Positions 8,265 to 22,442 of a DNA stretch of 64,000 nt are shown here, in pieces. Positions within the stretch are counted from its first letter, which is position 1. Each line of letters begins with the position of its first letter. This stretch comes from Usitatibacter palustris (GTDB lineage: Bacteria > Pseudomonadota > Gammaproteobacteria > Burkholderiales > Usitatibacteraceae), in NCBI RefSeq assembly GCF_013003985.1, contig NZ_CP053073.1, positions 2,294,001 through 2,358,000 of the forward strand. Reading direction: 5' to 3'. A program made the position numbers and the translations under genes. The notes beneath the pieces were generated by a model that saw only the letters and a program-made list of their open reading frames with translations, had not been told where the DNA came from and did not search any database.

Positions 8265-10230
8265 ACGCCGTCGTCGTCGCGCCCACGCTCGACATGCGCA
8301 ACGTCATGTGGCTGCTGGCCGCGATGACGTTCGTGGTGGCGCCGCACATGGAGCGGGCACCCCTGTGGGTCGCGGCCTTCTGCGCCTGCGCCGTAGGGTG
8401 GCGCGGGTGGATCGCCTGGTCGGCGCTGCGCTTCCCGCCGCGCTGGCTGGTGATCGCAATCACGCTCGGCGCTTCCGCCGCGATCTTCCTCAGCTACGGC
8501 CGCCTCCTCGGACGCGACGCGGGCGTGACGCTGCTCATCGTGATGGTCGCGATGAAGCTGCTCGAGATGCGCACCCAGCGCGAAGTCGTGCTGTGCGTGT
8601 ACCTGGGCTTCTTCCTGGTCATGACGAACTTCCTGTTCTCGCAGTCGATCCCGCTCGGGATCTATCTGCTCGCCTGCGTGTGGCTGTTCGTCGCGACCCT
8701 CGTGGGGTTCCATCGCACCGCGCGGCCGCCGACGATCCGCGAGCGGCTGGTACCCGCCGCCGCGCTGCTCGCGCAGGCGCTGCCGCTGATGGCGGTCCTC
8801 TTCCTGCTGTTCCCTCGCGTGCAGGGTCCGCTGTGGGCGCTTCCGCAGGATGCACGCGCGGGACTGTCGGGACTTTCGGATTCGATGACGCCCGGCACCA
8901 TCTCGCAGCTCATCCAGTCCGAGGCGCTCGCGTTCCGCGTCCAGTTCGAGGAGAAGATCCCGCCCTTCGAGACGCTCTACTGGCGTGGGCCCGTGCTCTG
9001 GTCCTTCGATGGACGCACGTGGAAAATGCCCGAGTTCTCGCCCGCGGGAAATCTCGACTATCCGCGCACCGCGCGTCCCGTGCGCTACTCGATCACGATG
9101 GAGCCGCACGGCAAGCACTGGGTGTTCGCGCTCGACGTGCCCGGCTCTTTGCCCCCCGGTGTTGCCGTGCGCTTCGACCAGCGGCTCCATTCGGTGCGAC
9201 CCATCGACGCGCGCATTCGCTACGACATGACGTCGTACCTGGACTACCGCCTGGGCTCGCGCCTGCCGCCGATGCTGCGCGACTTCGCGCTGCGCTTCGA
9301 TGAAACGCGCAACCCGCGCACCGTGGCACTGGGCCGGCAGTGGGCCGCGGAGACGCCCGACAAGGCCGCGCTCGTGAACCGCGCGTTCCAGTACTTCAAT
9401 CGCGAGTTCACCTACACGCTCGAGCCGCCGCTGCTGGGAGATCGCGATCCGTACGACGAGTTCCTCTTCACGACCAAGCGCGGGTTCTGCGAGCACTACG
9501 CGGGCGCCTTCGCGTTGCTGATGCGCGCCGCGGGCGTTCCCTCGCGGGTCGTGACCGGCTACCAGGGCGGCGAGATCAATCCGTTCAACAACGAGCTCAT
9601 CGTGCGGCAGGCCGATGCCCATGCATGGACCGAGATCTGGCTCGACGATCGCGGCTGGGTACGGCTCGATCCGACCGCGGCCGTGTCGCCCCTGCGCGTC
9701 GAAGGCGGCGTGAACGCAGCGCTCGGCCCGATCGGCGCCTTCTCCTCGTTCCTCGCGGCCGACAAGCTCGGCGTGCTCTCGAGCCTGCGCTACGGCTGGC
9801 ACATGCTCAACAGCCAGTGGGATCAGTGGATCGTGGGCTACAACACGGACCGCCAGCGCCAGCTTTTCTCGCGCTTCGGGCTGGGATCGGCCGACTGGCG
9901 CAGCCTGCTGCTCTGGCTGGTGGCCGGCACGTTGGTCGTGGGCATCGCGATCGGATTGGGGCTGCTGCTGCGCGACATGCCGCGGCGCGGCGAAGCGTCG
10001 CTCACCGCGTGGCGCCGCTACTGCGCGAAGCTCGCGGCCTCGGGCCTTGCGCGCGCGCCCCACGAAGGCCCGCTCGATTATCTCGCGCGCGTCTCGGCCG
10101 CGCGCCCGGAGCTCGCGCCGCAGGCCGAGGCGATCACGCACAGCTACGTGCAGGCGCGCTACGGGGGCGGCGCGACGCGCGAGGAGCTGCGCGAGCTGCG
10201 CCAGCGCGTGCGCGCCTTCCGCGTGGCCTG

Positions 10231-10231
<1 letters not shown>
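8261..10231 (+). CDS. TgpA-like membrane transglutaminase (DUF3488 + transglutaminase-like + DUF4129)
   Basis: This 656-residue protein has about six membrane segments in the first 200 residues, then a periplasmic transglutaminase-like fold with the catalytic triad visible: Cys in KRGFCEHYAGAF (near 410), His in DAHAWTEIWL (near 454) and Asp in RLDPTAAVSP (near 470). A further membrane segment near 560 (LLLWLVAGTLVVGIAIGLGL) precedes a cytoplasmic tail. The architecture matches TgpA of Pseudomonas, a periplasmic transglutaminase-fold protein. It overlaps both neighbours (4 bases and 1 base), making it the core of the moxR operon. Substrate unknown. Confidence 0.9.
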
Positions 10232-11664
<1,433 letters not shown>

Positions 11665-11679
<15 letters not shown>

Positions 11680-12630
11680 GACCTTCTGCGGGTCGACGGG
11701 CTTGCCCTGCTTGCGCACTTCGAAGTGCAGCTTCACCTGGTCGGCGTCGGACGAGCCCATCTCGGCGATCTTCTGGCCCTTCTTCACGTCCTGCTGCTCC
11801 TTCACCACGATCGCATCGTTGTGCGCGTAGGCCGAGAGCCACGTGTTGTTGTGCTTGATGATGACGAGCTTCCCGTAACCGCGCAGGCCCGCACCGGCGT
11901 ACACGACGCGCCCCGCGGACGCGGCGACCACCGGCGTGCCCTTCTTGCCGGCGATGTCCATGCCCTTGGTCGAATCGGTAAAGGGCGCCAGCACCTTCCC
12001 CTTCACGGGCCAGACCCACTCGATTTCTTCCGCAGCGGTCGCGGCCGGCGGCGGCGCGGGCTTTTCGGGTTCGGGCGTGATCGATGCGGGCGGCGGCGCC
12101 GGCGCGACCGGGGCGGGTGAAGGCGCGGGAACCGCAGGCGCACCGGGCGTGGTGAGCTCGGGCGTGCTGAACTGCGCCAGTGCCTTGTCCGAGTAGGGAA
12201 CCTTCTGGCCGCGCGGCTCGACCTTGAGCTGCGGCGTATTCGCGAGCGGACGCGCTTCGATCGGCGTGCCGGGCAGTGCGAGCGGCGTGGTCACCGTGCC
12301 GATCGGGCCCGCCATGGTGCCCGGATCACCCGCTGCGCCCAGCACGAGCACGCGCCCGACGCTGATCACGTTCACATTGGTGATGTTGTTCCAGGCCGCC
12401 AGCTCGCGGTAATCGAGGCCGTACTGCAGCGCGATGCCGACGAGCGTCTCGCCGCGCTTGACCGTATGCGTGGGAATGGGCTTGGGGAGCGGCTTCTCGG
12501 GCGCGGGCGGTGGCGCTTCGACGACCGGCGCCGGGGGCGGAGCGCGCTCGGTGACGGGTGCGGGTTGCCGTGATGCGCATCCCGCGAGAGCGAGGATGGC
12601 GAGCGCCGTGAGGATCTTGGTTTTTTTCAT
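11665..12630 (-). CDS. nlpD: murein hydrolase activator lipoprotein NlpD
   Basis: A 321-residue lipoprotein: signal peptide with lipobox LALAGC (lipidated Cys18), a proline-rich linker, a LysM domain at about 54-98 (THTVKRGETLVGIALQYGLDYRELAAWNN), a second Pro/Ala linker and a LytM/M23 domain over the last 100 residues. The first zinc ligand position reads KGMDIAG, with lysine where active peptidases have histidine, while AYAHND and LHFEVR remain, as in E. coli NlpD. It therefore should activate amidase rather than cut peptidoglycan itself. The start was set at the ATG before the lipoprotein signal. It sits downstream of surE-pcm, the classic order. Confidence 0.92.
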
Positions 12631-12668
12631 GTGTAGGAAGGATAAGCCCGCGGCCGGTAAGTTCACTT

Positions 12669-13322
12669 TCAGCCGAGCCCCGGCACGAGCGGCACGAAGC
12701 GGACGGCCTCGCGCTTGATCTCGGTGAAGCCCTTCTCGGTGCGGTCGATCACGTAGAGCCACTGGTCGTCGGTGCCCACGGGCAGGACCAGGCGTCCGCC
12801 CACCGCGAGCTGTTCCTTGAGCGCGGGCGGAATGTGGCTCGCCGAGGCCGCGGAGAGGATGCCCTCGTACGGCCCGCCGACTGCGTAGCCCGCATGGCCA
12901 TCGGCATGCTTGAAGCGCACGTTGTAGAAGCGCAGGTCGCGAAGGTGGCCGCGCGCCTTGTCCATCAGCGGTGCGATGCGCTCGAGCGTGTAGACCTCCT
13001 TCACGAGGCGCGCGAGGACCGCCGTCTGGTAGCCGCAGCCGGTGCCGATCTCGAGGACTTTCGCGGGCGTGCGGTTCTCGAGCAGCAGCTGGGTCATCAA
13101 CGCGACGATGAAGGGGCTGGAGATCGTCTGGCCGTGGCCGATGGGCAGCGGCGTGTCCTCGTAGGCGCGCGAGGCGATGCCTTCTTCGACGAAGGCGTGG
13201 CGCGGCAGCTCCGCCATCGCACCCAGCACGCGTTCATCGGTGATGCCGTCCTTGCGAAGCTGCTCGATCATGCGCATCTTCGTGCGCTCGCTGGTCATGC
13301 CGATACCGCTGCGCGCGTTCAC
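12669..13322 (-). CDS. pcm: protein-L-isoaspartate O-methyltransferase
   Basis: 217 residues if begun at GTG 13322, which overlaps the surE stop in a GTGA arrangement; an internal ATG at 13298 ([10 protein letters not shown]) is the alternative and gives 209. I prefer the GTG because the residues GIGMTS before that ATG look conserved in betaproteobacterial relatives. The SAM-binding motif [16 protein letters not shown] and the substrate-side signature [19 protein letters not shown] are intact. The enzyme repairs isoaspartyl residues in aged cytoplasmic proteins. Operon partner of surE and nlpD. Confidence 0.9.
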   Translation of the reverse strand: MNARSGIGMTSERTKMRMIEQLRKDGITDERVLGAMAELPRHAFVEEGIASRAYEDTPLPIGHGQTISSPFIVALMTQLLLENRTPAKVLEIGTGCGYQTAVLARLVKEVYTLERIAPLMDKARGHLRDLRFYNVRFKHADGHAGYAVGGPYEGILSAASASHIPPALKEQLAVGGRLVLPVGTDDQWLYVIDRTEKGFTEIKREAVRFVPLVPGLG

Positions 13323-14071
13323 TTCGTCATCCAATCCATCCATTCGCGCAACGCGGGAAGCTGGTCGGCATGCGTGAGGTCCACCTGCAGGGGCGTGACC
13401 GACACGGCGCCGTGTTCGAGTGCGTGGAAATCCGTCCCCGGACCGGCCTCGCGTGCGGCGCCGGCCGGACCGACCCAGTAGATCGTCTCGCCGCGCGGGC
13501 TCGTACCCTTCACGACCGGCTGCGCCTTGTGGCGGCGCCCGAGGCGCGTGACCTGCACGCCCTTCAGGGCCTCGTAGGGGACGTCGGGCACGTTCACGTT
13601 GAGGAGGATGGGCGAGCCGAAGGGCGCGGCGGCCAGGCGCTCGACGAGCCCGCGGGCCACCTTGGCCGCCGTGGCGAAGTTCTCGAACTTCGTGCCGACG
13701 AGGGAGACCGCCACGGAGGGAATGCCCAGCAAATAGCCTTCGGTGGCGGCGGCGACCGTGCCCGAATAGAGCGTGTCGTCGCCCATGTTGGCGCCCGTGT
13801 TGATCCCGGAGACCACGATGTCGGGCTCGAAATCGAGGAAACCCGTGACCGCCAGGTGGACGCAGTCGGTGGGCGTACCGTTCACGTACCAGAAGCCGCT
13901 GTGCGCGCGGCGCACGGAAAGCGGACGGTCCAGCGTGAGCGAGTTGGAGGCGCCGCTGCGGTCGCGCTCGGGGGCCACGACGGTGACGGTGCCGAGGCTT
14001 GCGAGGCCCTCGGCGAGCGCGGCGAGGCCCGGAGCGTAGTAGCCGTCGTCGTTCGAGAGGAGGATGCGCAT
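13319..14071 (-). CDS. surE: 5'/3'-nucleotidase SurE
   Basis: The 250-residue protein opens with [16 protein letters not shown], in which Asp8 and Asp9 are the metal-binding pair of SurE, and continues with [25 protein letters not shown], the family signature. It is a metal-dependent survival-protein phosphatase acting on nucleoside monophosphates. The start at 14071 matches the conserved N-terminus; a longer frame to 14110 adds a Pro/Arg-rich run with no family similarity. It is the first gene of surE-pcm-nlpD. Confidence 0.93.
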   Translation of the reverse strand: MRILLSNDDGYYAPGLAALAEGLASLGTVTVVAPERDRSGASNSLTLDRPLSVRRAHSGFWYVNGTPTDCVHLAVTGFLDFEPDIVVSGINTGANMGDDTLYSGTVAAATEGYLLGIPSVAVSLVGTKFENFATAAKVARGLVERLAAAPFGSPILLNVNVPDVPYEALKGVQVTRLGRRHKAQPVVKGTSPRGETIYWVGPAGAAREAGPGTDFHALEHGAVSVTPLQVDLTHADQLPALREWMDWMTK

Positions 14072-14120
14072 TTCGGGGGGCGGGGGAAACAAGCGCCTTT
14101 GCGCTCGCACTTTTCGTCAA

Positions 14121-14126
14121 ATTATA
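14121..14126 (-). promoter_or_regulatory. candidate -10 box for surE operon
   Basis: A perfect TATAAT on the minus strand lies about 50 bases before the surE ATG. No convincing -35 box sits 17 bases upstream, so only the -10 is reported. Confidence 0.35.
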
Positions 14127-14177
14127 CCTGCCGCCTTGCCGTTAGAATCGGTCGGACTCCAAACATCGGGCTAATCC

Positions 14178-16205
14178 ATGACCGACCGCTTCCGACGTCC
14201 GCTCGCCGCGGCCCTCCTCCTCGCCTGCGGCAGCGCCCTGGGCGCCGCGCTCGACATCGACGGCCTCGCCCGCGACGTAGGCCCCTGCACGGACTTCTAC
14301 CAGTTCGCCAACCGCCGCTGGCTCGATACCACGCCGATGCCCGACGATCGCTCCACCTGGGGCACCTTCTCGGTGGTTCGCGAACGCAACGAGCGCACGC
14401 TGGAAAGGATCCTCGCCAATGCGATGAAGTACCCGCCGCGCGCGGGCTCGGCGCAACGCAAGGCCGTGGAGTACTTCGCGAGCGGCATGGATCGCGAGGC
14501 CATCGTCGCGGCGGGCCTCAAGCCCCTGGCGCCGTACTTCGCACGGATCGAGGCGGCCCAGGACGCGGCGAGCCTGCGCCAGGCGCTGGTCATGCTGCGC
14601 ATCTCGGGCATCAACGCCGGTTTCTCGTTCAGCGTCCGGCAGGACGCGAAGGATTCGGCGACGTACCTCGCGGAGATCGGCCAGGGCGGCCTCGGGCTTC
14701 CCGATCGCGACTACTACTTCAACAACGACGAACGCTCGAAGCAGTGGCGCACGGCCTATCGCACCCACATCGAGCGGCTGTTCGCGCTCGCCGGGGACTC
14801 GCCCGAATTCGCCGCGCGCAATGCCGAGCTCGCCTTCACGCTCGAGCTCGCGCTGGCGCATGCCTCGATGAACAACATCGAACGCCGCGACGTCGATCGC
14901 ACCTACAACAAGACGACCGTGGCGCAGCTCGCGGAGTCCGCGCCGCAGTTCGCCTGGGCCGACTACTTCACCGCGCTGGGCGTGCGCGACCTGAAGGACG
15001 TGAACCTCGCGCAGCCCGACTTCATGAAGGCCTTCGCGCGGCTCACCGCCGAGCGGCCGCTGCCCGAGTGGCGCGCCTACATGCGCTGGCACCTGCTCAA
15101 CGCAACGGCCGGAAAGCTCAGCCGCGATTTCGAGGACGCCGACTTCCGTTTCAACGAAACGGTGCTCAAGGGCACGCGTACGCCGCTCGAGCGTCCGGCG
15201 AAGGTACTCGAGGTGATCAACGGGCGCACCGGCGGCGAGCCGATGGCCCAGGCGCTCGGGCTCCTCTATGTCGAGAACGCCTTCCCCCCGGAAGCGAAGG
15301 CCAAGGCGCTCGCACTCATCGAGAACCTGAAAGCGGCCCTCGGCGAGCGCCTCGAGGGTCTCGACTGGATGAGCGATGACACGCGCGCGCGAGCACTCGA
15401 AAAGCTCTCGGCGATCAAGGCGAAGGTGGGCTATCCCGACCAGTGGCGCGACTACGCGGACGCCGACGTGGGGCCTTATCCGTTCGTGGAGAACTGGCTG
15501 CGTGCCAACGCCTTCCACACGCGGCGCCAGGTCGCCCTGCTCGGAAAGCCCGTCGACCGCGGCGAGTGGCTCACCGCGCCGCAGATCGTGAACGCGTTCT
15601 ACAACGCGCGCCTGAACGAGATCGTCTTTCCGGCCGGGATCCTGCAGCCGCCCTTCTTCGACGCGAAGGCCGACGACGCCGTGAACTATGGCGGCATCGG
15701 CATGGTGATCGGCCACGAGATCACGCATGGCTTCGACGACCGCGGCCGCCGCTTCGATGCGCAGGGCAACCTGCGCGACTGGTGGACCGCGGAAGATGCG
15801 AAGCGCTACGGCGACCGCGCGCGCAAGGTCGAGGAGCAGTACGGCAGGTACGTGGGCGTCGAGAACACGAACGTGAACGGCAAGCTCACGCTGGGCGAGA
15901 ACATCTCCGACATCGGCGGCGCCAAGATCGCATACGTCGCGCTGCAACGCGCGCTGCAGGCCAATCCCACGCCGAAGATCGACGGCTACACCCAGGAGCA
16001 GCGCTTCTTCATTTCCTTCGCGCAGATCTGGCGCAGCCGCTACCGCCCCGAGCAGGAAAGGCTGCTGCTGCAGACCGACTCGCATTCGCCGCCGCGCTTC
16101 CGCGTGCAGGGTGTCGTCACGAACATGCCCGAGTTCGCGCGGGCCTTCTCGTGCGACCCGGCGAGGACGCTGCGGGTCGAGGGGGAGCGCGTCAACATCT
16201 GGTGA
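14178..16205 (+). CDS. M13 family metallopeptidase (PepO/neprilysin-like)
   Basis: A 675-residue secreted zinc endopeptidase. A signal peptide covers residues 1-26 (RRPLAAALLLACGSALGAAL). The N-terminal M13 domain begins CTDFYQFANRRWLDTT, and the C-terminal domain has the zinc site VIGHEITHGFDDRG near residue 513 with the third ligand glutamate in LGENISDIGG near 573. NAFYNARLNEIVFPAGILQPPFF, in front of the zinc site, is the usual substrate-pocket segment. The protein ends ERVNIW; most M13 enzymes end CxVW, and here a Cys occurs about 18 residues earlier (AFSCDPARTLRVEGE). A copy of the last codons reappears 437 bases downstream. Confidence 0.9.
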   Translation: MTDRFRRPLAAALLLACGSALGAALDIDGLARDVGPCTDFYQFANRRWLDTTPMPDDRSTWGTFSVVRERNERTLERILANAMKYPPRAGSAQRKAVEYFASGMDREAIVAAGLKPLAPYFARIEAAQDAASLRQALVMLRISGINAGFSFSVRQDAKDSATYLAEIGQGGLGLPDRDYYFNNDERSKQWRTAYRTHIERLFALAGDSPEFAARNAELAFTLELALAHASMNNIERRDVDRTYNKTTVAQLAESAPQFAWADYFTALGVRDLKDVNLAQPDFMKAFARLTAERPLPEWRAYMRWHLLNATAGKLSRDFEDADFRFNETVLKGTRTPLERPAKVLEVINGRTGGEPMAQALGLLYVENAFPPEAKAKALALIENLKAALGERLEGLDWMSDDTRARALEKLSAIKAKVGYPDQWRDYADADVGPYPFVENWLRANAFHTRRQVALLGKPVDRGEWLTAPQIVNAFYNARLNEIVFPAGILQPPFFDAKADDAVNYGGIGMVIGHEITHGFDDRGRRFDAQGNLRDWWTAEDAKRYGDRARKVEEQYGRYVGVENTNVNGKLTLGENISDIGGAKIAYVALQRALQANPTPKIDGYTQEQRFFISFAQIWRSRYRPEQERLLLQTDSHSPPRFRVQGVVTNMPEFARAFSCDPARTLRVEGERVNIW

Positions 16206-16637
16206 CTGCGGAGTTGCGGCGAGGAAGGCCGCCTTTGCCCGGCCGCCCGTGCAAGCTGCGCCGCATCTCCTTGCACGCTCAGACAGTCCTCGCCGCGCGG
16301 CATCGACACCTTCGACCATCCTGCATGTCGAAGCGGCGGCGCTCGGTCAGCCACGACGATCGCGATGCCAGGGTAAGGCGCGGCAAGGGCGTCGAGGGAT
16401 CGCCGATTTTCGAGCGAGCCGAGCGATCTGGAAAAGGCCGGGGTTTCGGCACGGTCGAGACAAGTTGAGGGCCGAAGCGCCTTCAACGGTAGAGAGGTTG
16501 ACGATCAGACCGTGCCGCCGGCCCTTTTCCAGATCGTGAGGGGCACGCATCACGACGGTGATGCGACGCAGCTCGCATGAGGCGATCCCTCGACGCCCTT
16601 GCCGCGCAGGCTCGCGAGCGGGAGCGCGTCAACATCT
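16183..16637. repeat. direct repeat of the M13-peptidase 3' end bounding a non-coding stretch
   Basis: GGGAGCGCGTCAACATCT occurs at 16183-16200, inside the last codons of the peptidase gene, and again at 16620-16637. Both are followed by a G/C change and GTGA, so the second copy also reads as ERVNIS-stop. The 480 bases from 16206 to 16688 hold no convincing gene: short frames there lack ribosome sites and family similarity. The arrangement suggests a tandem duplication or insertion that has decayed. Confidence 0.65.
16378..16607. repeat. large imperfect inverted repeat (about 230 bp)
   Basis: The arms 16378-16404 and 16581-16607 are perfect 27-base reverse complements (GCGCGGCAAGGGCGTCGAGG and onward). 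Inside them 16424-16437 (CGATCTGGAAAAGG) pairs perfectly with 16523-16536, and CGGCACGGTC at about 16447-16456 pairs with its complement near 16507-16516. The centre near 16465-16487 is itself palindromic (GTTGAGGGCCGAAGCG...). The whole can fold into one long branched hairpin in either strand. It lies between the M13 peptidase and the amidohydrolase. No coding potential is evident; it may be a structured RNA, a terminator, or the remains of a palindromic mobile element. Confidence 0.65.
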
Positions 16638-16688
16638 CGTGAGTAATCGGTCCATACTCCCGGCGTCGGAACCCTCGGAAGGACGACC

Positions 16689-17978
16689 ATGAACAGACCG
16701 CTTTCGCGGCGCAACCTCATTCGTGCGGCTGCTGCTGCCGGCGCCTGGCTCGCTCTGCCCTCGGCCGTCCGCGCGGCGATGGGACCGAACGACAAGTTCG
16801 ATCTCGTGATCAAGGGCGGCGAGGTGCTCGACCCCAGCCAGAACCTGCGCGCCGTTCGCGATGTCGGCATCCGAAACGGCATCGTCGAAGCGGTCGACGC
16901 GGATATTCCGGTCGCGCGCGCGCTTCGCGTGATCCAGGCGGGCGGACGCCTCGTGACGCCCGGCCTCGTCGACCTGCATGCGCATGTCTTTCCCTACGGC
17001 TCGGCGATCGGCATTCCGGCTGACGAGTTGGTCCCCTTCCAGGGCAGCGCGACCGCGGTCTCCGCAGGAGATGCCGGCGCGAACAACTTCGCCGCGTTCC
17101 GGCGCTATATCGTCGGCAGCACTCGCACGCGGCTGTACGCCTTCGTTCACATCGCCAACATCGGGCTCGCAGGATTCCCGGTGCCCGAGCTCTACAACAT
17201 CGACTACGCTCGGGCGGAGGATGCCGCGCGCACGGTGGCCGAGAACGCGGACCTCGTCATCGGCATCAAGGTGCGCATGAGCGAGAACGTGATCGCGAAG
17301 CACGGCCTCGAGCCGCTCAAGCGCGCCATTCGCGGCTGCGAGCTCTCCGGCGTGGCCGGCGCCAAGGTGATGTGCCACATCGGGGGCGTCGAAACGCCCG
17401 AGCTCATGTCGCAGATCCTGGACTTGCTGCGCCCGCGCGACATCCTCACGCACTGCTACTCCGGCGCGCCCAACATCGCCGGCAAGTTCACCAACATCGT
17501 CCAGGATGGAAAGCTCCTGCCCGCCGCACTCGAAGCGAAGAAGCGCGGCGTCGTCTTCGATGTCGGCCACGGAGGCGGCAGCTTCGACTACACCATCGCC
17601 GAGGCGGCCATCGCGCAGGGCGCCACGCCCGACACGATCTCGTCGGACATCCACGTCTTCTCGGGCAACACGCCGGGCATGCCCTATCTCACGTGGGTCA
17701 TGAGCAAGTTCCTGAACATGGGATTCACGCTCGAGCAGGTCGTGGGCATGGCCACGGTGAACGCAGCGCGCTCGATCGGGAAGCTCCCGAAGCTGGGCAC
17801 CCTGCAGGTGGGCGCGCCCGGCGACGTCTCGATCCTCGAGGTGGTCGACGGGCCCGTGGAGTTCGTCGACACGCGCAACAACAAGCGCGCCGGCAAGGTT
17901 CACATCCGCCCGGTGCAAACCGTGGCGGCCGGCGTGGTTTTCGGCCGGCCCTACGCAGCGCCGTTCAGCGTTCGCTGA
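16689..17978 (+). CDS. Tat-exported amidohydrolase/deacetylase family metallohydrolase
   Basis: 429 residues with a twin-arginine signal (SRRNLIRAAAAAGAWLAL, cut near AVRAAMG), so it is probably folded with metals before export. The amidohydrolase fold is clear: VTPGLVDLHAHVFPYG holds the HxH metal pair, followed by KVMCHIGG and ILTHCYSG with further histidines and TISSDIHVFSG with the catalytic aspartate. It resembles COG3964-type dihydroorotase-like deacetylases; the substrate is not evident. Its stop is directly adjacent to the convergent gcvP stop, and the upstream repeat-rich spacer separates it from the peptidase gene. Confidence 0.85.
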   Translation: MNRPLSRRNLIRAAAAAGAWLALPSAVRAAMGPNDKFDLVIKGGEVLDPSQNLRAVRDVGIRNGIVEAVDADIPVARALRVIQAGGRLVTPGLVDLHAHVFPYGSAIGIPADELVPFQGSATAVSAGDAGANNFAAFRRYIVGSTRTRLYAFVHIANIGLAGFPVPELYNIDYARAEDAARTVAENADLVIGIKVRMSENVIAKHGLEPLKRAIRGCELSGVAGAKVMCHIGGVETPELMSQILDLLRPRDILTHCYSGAPNIAGKFTNIVQDGKLLPAALEAKKRGVVFDVGHGGGSFDYTIAEAAIAQGATPDTISSDIHVFSGNTPGMPYLTWVMSKFLNMGFTLEQVVGMATVNAARSIGKLPKLGTLQVGAPGDVSILEVVDGPVEFVDTRNNKRAGKVHIRPVQTVAAGVVFGRPYAAPFSVR

Positions 17979-20854
<2,876 letters not shown>

Positions 20855-20855
<1 letters not shown>

Positions 20856-21235
20856 TATTCGGAGGCGACCTTCTGGTAGGCGGCGGCATCGAGGAGCTTG
20901 TCGACGTCGCCCGCGTTGTCGGGCTTGATGCGGAACATCCACGAGGCGTAGGGCGCCGTGTTCACGGCTTCGGGCGCCTTCGCGAGCTCGGCGTTGGCGC
21001 CGACGATCTCGCCGGCGATCGGTGCGTAGATGTCGGAGGCAGCCTTCACGCTCTCGACGACACCGACGGCTTCACCGGCCGAAACCTTGCGACCGGCCTT
21101 GGGTGCCTCGATGAAGACGATGTCGCCGAGCTGCTCCTGGGCGTGGTCGGTGATGCCCACCGAGATCGCGCCATCGGCTTCGCGCTTCAGCCACTCGTGG
21201 GAATCGGTGTATCGCAGGTCCTTGGGGATGTTCAT
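20855..21235 (-). CDS. gcvH: glycine cleavage system H protein
   Basis: A 126-residue lipoyl carrier beginning [17 protein letters not shown]. The lipoylated lysine is Lys64 in [14 protein letters not shown]. GcvH shuttles the aminomethyl group between P, T and L proteins in the cytoplasm. The start at 21235 fits the conserved N-terminus; the frame continues upstream to 21304 through the intergenic palindrome and is not coding. Middle gene of the gcv operon. Confidence 0.96.
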
Positions 21236-21252
21236 GTCGGTCTCCTGGTTCG

Positions 21253-21272
21253 CCCTCTCCCTTGGGAGAGGG
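21253..21272. repeat. palindromic repeat in the gcvT-gcvH spacer, second copy
   Basis: CCCTCTCCCTTGGGAGAGGG is a perfect palindrome with 9-base arms around TT, followed on the plus strand by TCGGGGTGAGGG, the flank often attached to this repeat in proteobacterial genomes. It is the second copy of the unit at 4819-4836. It lies inside the gcv operon, where it may modulate the level of gcvHP relative to gcvT by RNA folding. Confidence 0.55.
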
Positions 21273-21284
21273 TCGGGGTGAGGG

Positions 21285-22367
21285 TCAGACGAGGGCTTTG
21301 CCATGGCGCACGAAGGGCGGCTTCACGACCTTCGCAGCGAGTTGCTTGTCGCGGACGATCACCTGCACGGCATCGCCCGGCTTGAGGCCGTGCGGCAGGC
21401 GCGCGAGCGCGATCGATTTTTCGAGCGTGGGCGAGAACGTGCCGCTGGTGATCTCGCCTTCGCCGCCATCGGCGACCACGCGCTGGTGCGCGCGCAGCAC
21501 GCCGCCCGCATCGAGCAGCGAGAGGCCGAGGAATTGATGCTTCTGGCCCTGCTCCGTGAGCGCGGCCTTGCCGACGAAATCGCGCGGGCTCGCGAGGTCC
21601 ACGGTCCAGGCGAGTCCCGCATCCAGCGGCGACACGCCTTCATCCATGTCCTGGCCGTAGAGATTCATGCCGGCTTCGAGGCGCAGCGTGTCGCGCGCGC
21701 CGAGTCCGCACGGCTTGGCGCCGGCCGCGGCCAGGGCCCTCCACGCCGCTTCGGCCTTGTCCTGCGCGAGCACGATCTCGAAACCGTCCTCGCCGGTATA
21801 GCCGGTGCGCGCGACCATCATTCCGAGTGCCAGCGCGGCGTTGAATGGCTTGAGCATCTCGGTGGCTTCCTGCAGCCCCGCGAAGGCGCGCCATGCGGTC
21901 TCGCGTGCACGCGGGCCCTGCACCGCGATGAGCGCGCGATCGCGCTGCGGCGTGATGTGCACCGACGACTGGGTGCGGTGCGCCAGGCTTTCCAGCCACT
22001 GGATGTCCTTGTCGGCCGTGCCCGCGTTCACGACGAGGCGAAAGAAATCCTCGCGGAAGAAATAGACGATGAGATCGTCGATCACGCCGCCCGACTCGTT
22101 GAGCAGGCATGAGTAGAGCGCCTTGCCCGGCGCCTGGAGCTTGTCGACGTTGTTGGCGAGCGCGTGGCGCAGGAAGGCGCGGGCGCCGGTGCCCTCGATG
22201 TCCACGACCTGCATGTGGGAGACATCGAACATGCCGCAATCGCGGCGCACGGCGTGGTGCTCCTCGATCTGGGAGCCGTAGTTGACGGGCATGTCCCACC
22301 CGCCGAAATCGACCATGCGGGCGCCCGCGGCGCGGTGCAGCAGGTTCAGGACAGTGGATTTGCGCAA
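21285..22367 (-). CDS. gcvT: glycine cleavage system aminomethyltransferase, T protein
   Basis: 360 residues starting [32 protein letters not shown], the standard GcvT opening, with [13 protein letters not shown] and [14 protein letters not shown] further on. It releases ammonia from the aminomethyl-H protein and makes 5,10-methylenetetrahydrofolate. It is the first coding gene of the operon, immediately downstream of a tandem glycine riboswitch and a palindromic terminator, so its expression should be switched on by glycine. Confidence 0.96.
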   Translation of the reverse strand: MRKSTVLNLLHRAAGARMVDFGGWDMPVNYGSQIEEHHAVRRDCGMFDVSHMQVVDIEGTGARAFLRHALANNVDKLQAPGKALYSCLLNESGGVIDDLIVYFFREDFFRLVVNAGTADKDIQWLESLAHRTQSSVHITPQRDRALIAVQGPRARETAWRAFAGLQEATEMLKPFNAALALGMMVARTGYTGEDGFEIVLAQDKAEAAWRALAAAGAKPCGLGARDTLRLEAGMNLYGQDMDEGVSPLDAGLAWTVDLASPRDFVGKAALTEQGQKHQFLGLSLLDAGGVLRAHQRVVADGGEGEITSGTFSPTLEKSIALARLPHGLKPGDAVQVIVRDKQLAAKVVKPPFVRHGKALV

Positions 22368-22385
22368 GTTCTCTCCGGATCGATC

Positions 22386-22442
22386 GGTAAAAAAGACAAG
22401 GGGCCAAAAGTAATGGGGTCAGACCCCATTAATTTTGACCCC
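22386..22442 (-). terminator. palindromic intrinsic terminator acting as riboswitch expression platform
   Basis: On the minus strand a 43-base near-perfect palindrome (22400-22442) has inner arms TAATGGGGTC/GACCCCATTA (22411-22420 and 22422-22431) and outer arms differing at only two positions. It is followed by CTTGTCTTTTTTACC, a U-rich tract. It begins where aptamer 2 ends, so aptamer folding could compete with it. The inner unit resembles a dispersed REP-like repeat. Placement and U-tract support a terminator; control by glycine is inferred. Confidence 0.65.

Noticed and set aside
8156-10141. Minus-strand frame of 661 codons
   Set aside because: Antisense to the TgpA-like gene, which has an intact catalytic triad; the minus product is low-complexity.
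13370-15379. Plus-strand frame of 669 codons spanning surE and the peptidase
   Set aside because: It crosses two recognised genes in other frames and has no recognisable domain.
16206-16688. A gene within the repeat-rich spacer (frames such as 16347-16553 minus)
   Set aside because: No ribosome site or family similarity; the frames merely follow the inverted repeat.
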